In this document: piece after piece, positions 11,087 through 18,450 of the stretch | Position numbering within the stretch: the first letter of the stretch is position 1 | Layout: the number at the start of each line of letters is the position of its first letter | From: Ensifer sp. MPMI2T | GTDB taxonomy: Bacteria > Pseudomonadota > Alphaproteobacteria > Rhizobiales > Rhizobiaceae | DNA: 64,000 nt | Assembly (NCBI RefSeq): GCF_004827385.1 | Contig: NZ_SRXN01000024.1 | Coordinates: 47,200 to 111,199, forward strand | Direction of reading: 5' to 3' | Translations under genes and position numbers: made by a program | The notes under the pieces: model-generated | Told to the model about the DNA's origin: nothing | Seen by the model: only the letters and a program-made list of their open reading frames with translations | Database searches by the model: none

Positions 11087-11835
11087 GCGCGGTCGAGATG
11101 GGCAGATTGATTGGTGTCGGTACCGGCCCCGGCGATCCCGAGCTTCTGACGGTGAAGGCGGTGCGGGCTCTCGGCGAGGCGGATGTCGTCGCCTATTTCG
11201 CCAAGGCGGGACGCAACGGCAATGGCCGCGCGGTTGTCGAGGGCTTGCTGAAGCCGGGCCTGATCGAGTTGCCGCTTTACTATCCGGTGACGACCGAGAT
11301 CGACAAGGACGACGGCGCCTACAAGAGCCAGATCACCGATTTCTATAACGAGTCCGCCGAGTCCGTCACAGCACATCTTCTGGCCGGACGGACCGTCGCG
11401 GTGCTCAGCGAAGGCGACCCGCTCTTCTACGGATCCTACATGCACCTGCATGTACGGCTCGCCGGCCGCTTCCCGGTCGAGGTCATTCCGGGCATCACCG
11501 CAATGTCCGGATGCTGGTCGCTCGCAGGGCTGCCGCTCGTCCAAGGCGACGACGTTCTTTCCGTTCTGCCGGGCACGATGGGCGAGGGTGAACTTCAGCG
11601 CCGCCTTGCCGATACCGAGGCCGCGGTGATCATGAAGGTCGGTCGCAACCTGCCGAAAATCCGCCGGGCGCTTGCCGCCGCCGGCAAGCTCGATGCGGCC
11701 GTTTATGTCGAACGCGGCACGATGAAGAATTCCGCGATGATCCCGCTTGGCGAGAAGCCGGACGACGAGGCACCCTATTTCTCGCTGGTGCTCGTCCCCG
11801 GTTGGACGGACAGACTCCGGGAGGATCGGCGATGA
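11083..11835 (+). CDS. cobI: Precorrin-2 C20-methyltransferase CobI
   Basis: A 250-residue SAM-dependent methyltransferase that adds the C-20 methyl group of precorrin-2 to give precorrin-3A. The start is a GTG sharing GTGA with the cobH stop. Family motifs are LIGVGTGPGDPELLTVKAVR, LSEGDPLFYGSYMHL and VEVIPGITAMSGCWSLAG. It ends in a four-base ATGA overlap with cobJ. An alternative ATG five codons later (MGRLIG) is possible. Confidence 0.96.
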   Translation: MSAVEMGRLIGVGTGPGDPELLTVKAVRALGEADVVAYFAKAGRNGNGRAVVEGLLKPGLIELPLYYPVTTEIDKDDGAYKSQITDFYNESAESVTAHLLAGRTVAVLSEGDPLFYGSYMHLHVRLAGRFPVEVIPGITAMSGCWSLAGLPLVQGDDVLSVLPGTMGEGELQRRLADTEAAVIMKVGRNLPKIRRALAAAGKLDAAVYVERGTMKNSAMIPLGEKPDDEAPYFSLVLVPGWTDRLREDRR

Positions 11836-12596
11836 CCGGCAGGCTCTTCATCGTTGGCACGGGGCCCGGCAATCCGGCGCAGATGACGCCCGAGACGCGG
11901 AATGCGATTTCCGCCGCGACGGAGTTTTTCGGCTACGGTCCTTATCTCGATCGCCTCGACCTTAGGGCCGATCAGCACCGCATCGCTTCCGACAACCGCG
12001 AGGAGCTGGACCGGGCCCAGGCGGCACTCGCCCGCGCCGCGGCGGGCGCCGACGTCTGCGTCGTTTCAGGCGGCGATCCCGGTATCTTCGCGATGGCGGC
12101 CGCCGTCTGCGAGGCTATCGACAAGGGGCCGGCGGAATGGCGCAAGGTCGATCTGGTGATTACGCCTGGCGTGACCGCGATGCTCGCGGTAGCCGCCCGT
12201 ATCGGCGCGCCGCTCGGCCATGACTTCTGCGCGATGTCGCTTTCCGATAACCTGAAGCCCTGGGAGGTGATCACGAAAAGGCTGCGGCTTGCCGCCGAAG
12301 CCGGGCTGGTGATTGCGCTCTACAATCCGATCAGCAAGGCGAGACCATGGCAGCTCGGCGAGGCATTCGCCATCCTGCGGCAGGTTCTGCCTCCTCACGT
12401 CCCGGTCATCTTCGGCCGCGCGGCCGGTCGGCCGGATGAACGCATCACAGTGATGCCGCTCGGCGAGGCCGATGCCAATCGTGCCGACATGGCGACCTGC
12501 GTGATCATCGGCTCTGCGGAAACGCGCATCGTGCCGCGCGACGGCAAGCCCGATCTCGTCTACACGCCACGGTCCTTTACCGGGGAAAGCCTCTGA
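11832..12596 (+). CDS. cobJ: Precorrin-3B C17-methyltransferase CobJ
   Basis: A 254-residue SAM-dependent enzyme that methylates C-17 of precorrin-3B and contracts the macrocycle to precorrin-4. Motifs are LFIVGTGPGNPAQMTPE at the N-terminus, VVSGGDPGIFAMAAAVCEAI in the SAM site, and VITPGVTAMLAVAARIGAPLG. The start overlaps the cobI stop (ATGA). Its last 37 bases overlap, tail to tail, the end of cobK on the opposite strand. Confidence 0.96.
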   Translation: MTGRLFIVGTGPGNPAQMTPETRNAISAATEFFGYGPYLDRLDLRADQHRIASDNREELDRAQAALARAAAGADVCVVSGGDPGIFAMAAAVCEAIDKGPAEWRKVDLVITPGVTAMLAVAARIGAPLGHDFCAMSLSDNLKPWEVITKRLRLAAEAGLVIALYNPISKARPWQLGEAFAILRQVLPPHVPVIFGRAAGRPDERITVMPLGEADANRADMATCVIIGSAETRIVPRDGKPDLVYTPRSFTGESL

Positions 12597-13330
12597 TGGA
12601 TGCGTTCGAGCGCCTCATCGCAATCGCCGACCGACGGCACGTCGGCGGGCTTGTGGCGCTCGACCATGATCACCTCGATGCCGAGCTTGCGCGCGGCGGC
12701 GATCTTGCCATAGGTCGCGGTGCCGCCGCTGTTCTTGGCGACGACGACGTCGATGTCATGCTCCTCGAAGAGCTCGATCTCGTCCGCTTCCGCGAAAGGA
12801 CCGCAGGCGAGAATCGCGGTGACGTCGGGCAGGGCGAGCGGCGGCGTTACCGGGTCGACGCTGCGAACAACGTATTTGTGGTGCGGGGCCCTCTCGAAGT
12901 GGAACGCCTCCTGTCGGCCGATCGCCAGGAAAACGCGGCGCGGCGCTCCGCCGAGCGCCGACACAGCCTCGGCCACGCTCTCGACGCGCGTCCAGCGGTC
13001 TCCGGGTTTAAGCTCCCAGGCGGGGCGGCGGAGCGCGAAAATCGGCGTTCCGGTTGCTTCCGCCGCCGCAGCGGCATTGTGCGAAATACGGGCGGCGAAG
13101 GGATGCGTCGCATCGATCAGCAGCGCGACCTTCTCCGCCTTCAGGAAGGCGGCAAGTCCTTCGGCGCCGCCGAAACCGCCGACGCGGGTCGGCAGTGGTT
13201 GCGGGCGCGGGTCAGCGGTGCGGCCTGCAAGCGAGATGGCGGCATCGTAGCGGGGATCGGCCGCAAGCCGCTCGGCGAGCTGCCGCGCCTCGGTCGTGCC
13301 GCCGAGGATCAGAATGCGAGGTCTGTCCAT
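12560..13330 (-). CDS. cobK: Precorrin-6A reductase CobK
   Basis: A 256-residue NADPH-dependent reductase that converts precorrin-6A to precorrin-6B. The N-terminal ILILGGTTEARQLAERLA motif, the DATHPFAARISHNAA stretch and C-terminal VVAKNSGGTATYGKI are characteristic. It is the only cob gene on the minus strand here. The start ATG at 13330 shares a CATG with the start of cobL on the other strand; an ATG nine bases upstream (MSAMDRP) is possible. A promoter would have to lie within cobL. Confidence 0.94.
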   Translation of the reverse strand: MDRPRILILGGTTEARQLAERLAADPRYDAAISLAGRTADPRPQPLPTRVGGFGGAEGLAAFLKAEKVALLIDATHPFAARISHNAAAAAEATGTPIFALRRPAWELKPGDRWTRVESVAEAVSALGGAPRRVFLAIGRQEAFHFERAPHHKYVVRSVDPVTPPLALPDVTAILACGPFAEADEIELFEEHDIDVVVAKNSGGTATYGKIAAARKLGIEVIMVERHKPADVPSVGDCDEALERIHQRLSPVKDRGV

Positions 13331-14570
13331 GGCTGACATGTCGAACAGCGCTTCGGCCATCGTCGCCCCCTGGTTGGTGATCATCGGTATCGGTGAGGAT
13401 GGTGTAGCGGGTCTCGGAGACGAGGCCAAGCGGCTGATTGCGGCCGCGCCGGTCATCTTCGGCGGAACTCGACATCTCGAGCTTGCGGCCTCTCTAATAA
13501 CGGGTGAGCGCCACGTCTGGCAGAGCCCTTTCGAAAAATCCGTCGAGGCGATCGTTGCGCGACAGGGCAGCCGGGTCGTCGTGCTCGCTTCTGGCGACCC
13601 TTTCCTGTTCGGTGTCGGCGCCACGCTTGCTCGCCGGATCGATGCTGGCGAAATGCGCACCATTCCGGCACCATCGTCCTTCAGCCTTGCGGCATCACGG
13701 CTCGGCTGGGCATTGCAGGACGCGGCAACGGTTTCGCTGCACGGGCGCCCGCTCGATCTCATCCGTCCGTATCTGCAGCCAGGCGCTCGTGTTTTGGCGT
13801 TGACCTCGGACGAAGGTGGTCCGAAGGCGCTTGCCGGGCTCCTTTGCGACAGCGGACTCGGTCAATCCCGGATTACCGTTCTGGAGGCGCTGGGTGGCGA
13901 ACGTGAACGTATCACGCGGCAGATCGCATGCGAGTTCGCTCTCGAAGACCTGCATTCCCTGAACGTCTGCGCCATCGAAGTCGTTGCCGGTGCCAATGCG
14001 CGGGTGTTGCCGCTCGCCGCCGGCCTCGACGATGCTCTGTTCGAACATGACGGACAGATCACCAAGCGCGAGGTGCGCGCGTTGACGCTTTCCGCGCTGG
14101 CGCCGCGCAAGGGTGAACTGCTGTGGGATATCGGCGCCGGTTCCGGCTCCATCGCCATCGAATGGATGCTGGCCGACCCGGCGATGCGCGCCATCGCCAT
14201 CGAGGCCTCGCCCGAGCGTGCCGCACGGATCGGCCGCAATGCGGCGCGTTTCGGCGTGCCCGGGCTGGCGGTGGTGGAGGGCGCAGCGCCGGCAGCGCTT
14301 CATGGGCTTGCGCCGCCGGACGTCGTCTTCATTGGCGGCGGTGGTAGCGAACCGGGGGTCATGGATGCCGCGATCGCTGCACTCGCCCCCGGCGGACGGC
14401 TCGTGGCGAATGCGGTGACGACGGAAATGGAAGCCGTTCTCATCGCACAGCATGCGCGGCTCGGCGGCACGCTGATCCGGATCGATATCGCCCGGGCCTC
14501 ACCGGTCGGAACGATGACCGGCTGGCGGCCGGCGATGCCGGTTACGCAATGGTCGTGGATCAAGCCCTGA
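13329..14570 (+). CDS. cobL: Precorrin-6Y C5,15-methyltransferase (decarboxylating) CobL
   Basis: A 413-residue fusion of the two activities split as CbiE and CbiT in anaerobic organisms. The N-terminal half (about residues 13-200) is a tetrapyrrole methylase with WLVIIGIGEDGVAGLG and VVVLASGDPFLFGVG. The C-terminal half (about 220-400) is a Rossmann methyltransferase with LLWDIGAGSGSIAIEWM and DVVFIGGGGSEPGVMDAA. It methylates C-5 and C-15 and decarboxylates the ring C acetate. Its ATG lies in the CATG shared with divergent cobK; a second ATG nine bases on is also usable. Confidence 0.95.
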   Translation: MADMSNSASAIVAPWLVIIGIGEDGVAGLGDEAKRLIAAAPVIFGGTRHLELAASLITGERHVWQSPFEKSVEAIVARQGSRVVVLASGDPFLFGVGATLARRIDAGEMRTIPAPSSFSLAASRLGWALQDAATVSLHGRPLDLIRPYLQPGARVLALTSDEGGPKALAGLLCDSGLGQSRITVLEALGGERERITRQIACEFALEDLHSLNVCAIEVVAGANARVLPLAAGLDDALFEHDGQITKREVRALTLSALAPRKGELLWDIGAGSGSIAIEWMLADPAMRAIAIEASPERAARIGRNAARFGVPGLAVVEGAAPAALHGLAPPDVVFIGGGGSEPGVMDAAIAALAPGGRLVANAVTTEMEAVLIAQHARLGGTLIRIDIARASPVGTMTGWRPAMPVTQWSWIKP

Positions 14571-14593
14571 GCGAATTTCTAAGAGGATAGGAT

Positions 14594-15352
14594 ATGACGG
14601 TTCATTTCATCGGCGCAGGCCCGGGTGCGGCAGACCTGATCACGGTCAGGGGCAGGGACCTGATCGGCCGCTGCCCGGTCTGCCTCTATGCCGGTTCGAT
14701 CGTATCGCCCGAGCTTCTGCAGTATTGCCCGCCCGGCGCCCGCATCGTCGATACGGCGCCGATGTCGCTCGATGAGATCGAAGCGGAATATGTTCGCGCC
14801 GCAGAGGCCGGCGAGGACGTGGCTCGACTGCATTCGGGCGATCTTTCCGTATGGAGCGCGGTCGCCGAACAGATCCGCCGGCTTGAGAAGCACGGCATCG
14901 CCTATACCATGACGCCCGGTGTGCCGGCTTTTGCCGCAGCCGCCGCAACGCTCGGCCGGGAGCTGACAATTCCGGCCGTGGCGCAAAGCCTGGTGTTGAC
15001 CCGTGTTTCCGGTCGGGCCTCGCCGATGCCGAACAGCGAGACGCTTGCCGCTTTCGGCGCCACAGGCTCGACGCTGGCGATCCACCTCGCGATCCATGCG
15101 CTCGACCGGGTCGTCGAGGAGTTGACGCCACTCTACGGTGCTGATTGCCCGGTTGCGATCGTCGTCAAGGCGTCATGGCCGGACGAGCGGGTCCTGCGCG
15201 GCACCCTCGGTGACATCGCCGCCAGGGTCGCGCTCGAGCCGATCGAACGCACGGCGCTGATCGTTGTCGGCCCTGGCCTCGAAGCGGCGGATTTCCGCGA
15301 GAGTTCCCTCTACGACCCCGCCTACCAGCGCCGTTTTCGTGGCCGCGAATAA
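14594..15352 (+). CDS. cobM: Precorrin-4 C11-methyltransferase CobM
   Basis: A 252-residue SAM-dependent enzyme that methylates C-11 of precorrin-4 to give precorrin-5. The start follows TAAGAGGATAGGAT, a good ribosome-binding site. Motifs are [36 protein letters not shown] and [18 protein letters not shown]. It begins 23 bp after cobL and ends only 7 bp from the stop of convergent phaG, leaving no room for a separate terminator for either transcript. Confidence 0.95.
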   Translation: MTVHFIGAGPGAADLITVRGRDLIGRCPVCLYAGSIVSPELLQYCPPGARIVDTAPMSLDEIEAEYVRAAEAGEDVARLHSGDLSVWSAVAEQIRRLEKHGIAYTMTPGVPAFAAAAATLGRELTIPAVAQSLVLTRVSGRASPMPNSETLAAFGATGSTLAIHLAIHALDRVVEELTPLYGADCPVAIVVKASWPDERVLRGTLGDIAARVALEPIERTALIVVGPGLEAADFRESSLYDPAYQRRFRGRE

Positions 15353-15359
15353 TCCTCGA

Positions 15360-15731
15360 TCAGTCGGTTTCGTTCCCGCCTGCCGGCCTGTGCTTGCGCG
15401 GAACGCCGTTTTTTTCTTCAAAGCGGTCGCGGTAGAGCGCCGCCTGGCCGAGCAGCGCCAGCGTCACCGGCGTCGTCACCGTGACGAAGAAGATGATCAG
15501 CAGCTCGTGGAAGATCCAACGGCTTTGCAGCACGGCGAAGCAGAGCATCGACGCCAGGCAGATCAGGATCGTGCCGCCGCTCGTCGCAATTGTCGGGGCG
15601 TGCAGCCGTTCATAGAAGTTGGAAAGGCGCAGCAGGCCGAGCGAACCGATCAGCGTGATCGCCGCGCCCAAAAGCAATAGGCCGCAGACACCGATGGCGG
15701 CCCAGCTCGGAAGGTCGGTCAGATGGCTCAT
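15360..15731 (-). CDS. phaG: K+(Na+)/H+ antiporter subunit G (PhaG/MnhG)
   Basis: A 123-residue membrane protein with three hydrophobic segments and the MnhG/MrpG signature LGLLRLSNFYERLHAPT (about residues 30-46). It is the last subunit of a seven-function Mrp-type antiporter that exchanges K+ or Na+ for protons; the rhizobial pha genes are known for pH adaptation. The start overlaps the phaF stop by four bases. The charged C-terminal tail is predicted to be cytoplasmic. Confidence 0.92.
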   Translation of the reverse strand: MSHLTDLPSWAAIGVCGLLLLGAAITLIGSLGLLRLSNFYERLHAPTIATSGGTILICLASMLCFAVLQSRWIFHELLIIFFVTVTTPVTLALLGQAALYRDRFEEKNGVPRKHRPAGGNETD

Positions 15732-16009
15732 TCGATCACCTCGCCGCGCATCAGGAATTTCGCGAAGGCGATCGAAGAGGCAAAGCCGATCAGCGCTATG
15801 ATCAGTGCGGCCTCGAAATAGATCGTGTTCGCACTGCGGATGCCGAAAGAGAGCAGCATCAGCATCGCGTTGATGTAGAGCGTGTCGAGCGCGAGGATCC
15901 TGTCCTGCGCGCGTGGCCCTCTGGCGATGCGGTAAAGCGCGCAGGCCATGGCCAGGCCGAGCATGACCTGGGAAAGCAGGACCAACCAGGTGATCGCAAG
16001 CTCAGTCAT
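15728..16009 (-). CDS. phaF: K+(Na+)/H+ antiporter subunit F (PhaF/MnhF)
   Basis: A 93-residue membrane protein with three hydrophobic helices and the conserved MrpF stretch YRIARGPRAQDRILALDTLY. The start at 16009 gives the usual MrpF length and overlaps the phaE stop (ATGA). It is a small structural subunit of the Mrp-type antiporter complex. Confidence 0.92.
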   Translation of the reverse strand: MTELAITWLVLLSQVMLGLAMACALYRIARGPRAQDRILALDTLYINAMLMLLSFGIRSANTIYFEAALIIALIGFASSIAFAKFLMRGEVIE

Positions 16010-16491
16010 TGGAATATCTCCTTCAAAGCCGCTTCGTAACGCCTGACGGTCTGAAGCCACACTTCCTCGTTCTGCAAGTCCAGTACATGGAAAAGCAAGG
16101 TCTTCCGGCGGCGGTCGTATTCGAGCCATGCCGTCCCCGGGGTCGCTGTCAAAATGCAGGCCAGGAGCGCGAGAGCGTTCTCGTCTTCAAGATCGAGGTC
16201 GACGGTCAGAAAGCCGGCAATTGCAGGGACGCGGCCGGAGCGCAGGATGATCGACGCGACGGCGATGTTCGAGCGGACGATGTCGGCGACGACTTCAAGA
16301 GCGAAGCCAGCCGCGCGCCCGATGCGCTGCAGGTGCGATCTTGCCGGATGCAGCTTGAGCGTCACCCAGCCGAGCACCATGCCGAGAACGAGGCCGATGA
16401 GGATCGAGCCCGGCGCCAGCGACTGGTTCAGAAGCAACCACATCACGAGCAGCGTGATCGACAGCAGCGGATAGGGGAACCAGGTGCGCAT
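16006..16491 (-). CDS. phaE: K+(Na+)/H+ antiporter subunit E (PhaE/MnhE)
   Basis: A 161-residue protein with two or three N-terminal hydrophobic helices (PYPLLSITLLVMWLLL; PGSILIGLVLGMVLGW) and a soluble C-terminal part with ILTATPGTAWLEYD, the signature of the MnhE/MrpE family. It starts two bases after phaD stops and overlaps phaF. It is an assembly or structural subunit of the antiporter. Confidence 0.92.
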   Translation of the reverse strand: MRTWFPYPLLSITLLVMWLLLNQSLAPGSILIGLVLGMVLGWVTLKLHPARSHLQRIGRAAGFALEVVADIVRSNIAVASIILRSGRVPAIAGFLTVDLDLEDENALALLACILTATPGTAWLEYDRRRKTLLFHVLDLQNEEVWLQTVRRYEAALKEIFQ

Positions 16492-16493
16492 GG

Positions 16494-18110
16494 CTATTGC
16501 CCTCCCGTCCTTGTCGCGGAAAGAACACGTTCACTCTGGAACAACGGGTTGAGCAGATCGTCGGCGGTTGCCTGCATGTAGCGCATGGCTGGGCCGGCCT
16601 GAAGGCTCAAGAAGATGCAGGCGGCAAGCAGAACGAGAACGGGCGTGATCTCGATGACGAAGACCCGCGGCACGGTGCCTTCGATCGAGGCCCAGAAGGT
16701 GCGGATGCCGATGCGGTTCATCGCGATCATAGCGGCAAGCCCCGACAGGATGAGAAGTACGACATAGGTCCAATCGGCGGCAGACATCGCGGCCGACAGA
16801 TCGGTGCCCGACATGTCGAAGAGGCCGCGCAGGATCGCGAACTTGGCGACAAAGCCCGACAAGGGCGGCAGGCCGGAAAGAAGCACGGCACAGAGGCAGA
16901 AGCAGAGGCCGAGAACGGCCATCGTTCCCGGTATCGCGACGCCGACCTCTTCCTCTTCTTCATCCTCATCGAAGTCTCCATAGGCTTCCATCGTCACCGC
17001 CAGAACGTCGGCGCCGGCGTCGCGGCCGCGATCGACGAGTTCGATGAGCAGGAAGAAGGCGGAGATCGTCAGTGTCGAGCTGACCAGATAGAAGAGGGCG
17101 CCGGCGAGCATCCCCGCATGGCCGAGGCCGATCGCCGCAAGCAGCGTTCCGGAGGAGACGAGAACCGAATAGCCGGCGAGCCTGCCCATCGCCTGTGAGG
17201 CGAGCACGCCGATTGCGCCGAAAGCAATCGTCAGCATGCCGCCGGCAACGAGCCAATCCTGGCCGAAGCCCGCCGAGGCTCCGGCGGCCGCACCGAAAAT
17301 GAGGAAGTGCAGGCGGACGATGACGTAGACGCCGACCTTGGTCAAAACCGCAAAGACCGCGGCGACTGGCGGGGTCGCGGCCGCGTAGGCCGGCGGCAGC
17401 CAGAAGCTCAGCGGCCACATGCCGGCCTTGACGAGAAAGGCGATGCCGAGGATCGCGGCGCCGGTTTCGACGAACTGCCGGTTATCGGGAGTAAGGGTTG
17501 CGAGCTTGGTGGCTAGATCGGCCATGTTGAGCGTGCCGGTCACGCCGTAGATCAGGCTGACGCCGATGAGGAACAGCGACGAGGCGGCAAGATTGATCGC
17601 GATGTAATGCAGCCCGGCCTTGACGCGCATGGGGCCAGAGCCGTGCAGCAGCAGACCGTAAGACGCCGCCAGCATCATTTCGAAGAAAACGAAAAGATTG
17701 AAGAGATCGCCGGTCAGAAAGGCACCGTTGAGACCGGCGATCAGTAGCTGGAACAGCGAATGGAAATGGTGGCCGGCCGTGTGCCAGCGCGCCATGGAAT
17801 AGACCTGGGCGGCAAGTGCCAGACCTGCCGTCAGGCAGAGCATCAGCGCGGACAACCGGTCGAGCACGAGAACGATGCCGAAAGGCGCCGGCCAGTTGCC
17901 AAGCTGATAAATGCCTGTTCCCGGCGGGTTGCCAGCGTTCGCGGCAATGCGCATGAGGATCATGGCGATTACGAAGACGATGAGCGTCGAGCCGAAGCCG
18001 AACAGACCCTTCAGCATCCGATTGCGCTCGTCGACCGGGATCAGCGCCGCGCCAGCGGCGAGCGGCAGCAGGATCGGCAGGATGAGAAGGTGCTGCAGCC
18101 AATCAGTCAT
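16494..18110 (-). CDS. phaD: K+(Na+)/H+ antiporter subunit D (PhaD/MnhD)
   Basis: A 538-residue polytopic membrane protein of the complex I NuoN/NuoM-like family, one of the ion-translocating subunits. Visible features include LFNLFVFFEMMLAASYGLLL with the conserved glutamate of TM5, and VKAGMWPLSFWLPPAYAAAT with the conserved lysine. The start at 18110 (MTDWLQHLLILP) overlaps phaC by eight bases. Around residues 377-388 it carries an unusually acidic run, DFDEDEEEEE, in a loop between helices. Confidence 0.93.
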   Translation of the reverse strand: MTDWLQHLLILPILLPLAAGAALIPVDERNRMLKGLFGFGSTLIVFVIAMILMRIAANAGNPPGTGIYQLGNWPAPFGIVLVLDRLSALMLCLTAGLALAAQVYSMARWHTAGHHFHSLFQLLIAGLNGAFLTGDLFNLFVFFEMMLAASYGLLLHGSGPMRVKAGLHYIAINLAASSLFLIGVSLIYGVTGTLNMADLATKLATLTPDNRQFVETGAAILGIAFLVKAGMWPLSFWLPPAYAAATPPVAAVFAVLTKVGVYVIVRLHFLIFGAAAGASAGFGQDWLVAGGMLTIAFGAIGVLASQAMGRLAGYSVLVSSGTLLAAIGLGHAGMLAGALFYLVSSTLTISAFFLLIELVDRGRDAGADVLAVTMEAYGDFDEDEEEEEVGVAIPGTMAVLGLCFCLCAVLLSGLPPLSGFVAKFAILRGLFDMSGTDLSAAMSAADWTYVVLLILSGLAAMIAMNRIGIRTFWASIEGTVPRVFVIEITPVLVLLAACIFLSLQAGPAMRYMQATADDLLNPLFQSERVLSATRTGGQ

Positions 18111-18450
18111 GGCGTTGCTCCCTTCCATCGACGTGGTCGGTTCCGGTGAAGCCGCGCGAGGCGAGCAGCACGACGAGGAAGAGCGCCGTCATCGCAAAGC
18201 CGATGACGATCGCCGTCAGCACCAGCGCCTGCGGGACGGGATCCGTATAGCTGGCAAGGTCGCCGGCGCCTACCGGATCGAGCACCGGTGGCGCGTTCAC
18301 ACGCAACCTCCCCATGCCGAAGATGAAGAGATTGACGGCATAGGAGAGCAGCGAGAGACCGATGATGACCTGGTAGGTTCGCGGCCTCAGCAACAGATAA
18401 ACGCCTGACGCCGTCAGCGCACCGATCCCCGCGGAGAGAATGAGTTCCAT
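18103..18450 (-). CDS. phaC: K+(Na+)/H+ antiporter subunit C (PhaC/MnhC)
   Basis: A 115-residue three-helix membrane protein homologous to NuoK, with GVYLLLRPRTYQVIIGLSLL and the DPVPQALVLTAIVIGFAMTA segment conserved in MnhC/MrpC. Its ATG shares one base with the TAA of phaAB (TAATG), so translation is coupled. It probably packs beside the ion-translocating subunits. Confidence 0.93.
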   Translation of the reverse strand: MELILSAGIGALTASGVYLLLRPRTYQVIIGLSLLSYAVNLFIFGMGRLRVNAPPVLDPVGAGDLASYTDPVPQALVLTAIVIGFAMTALFLVVLLASRGFTGTDHVDGREQRHD

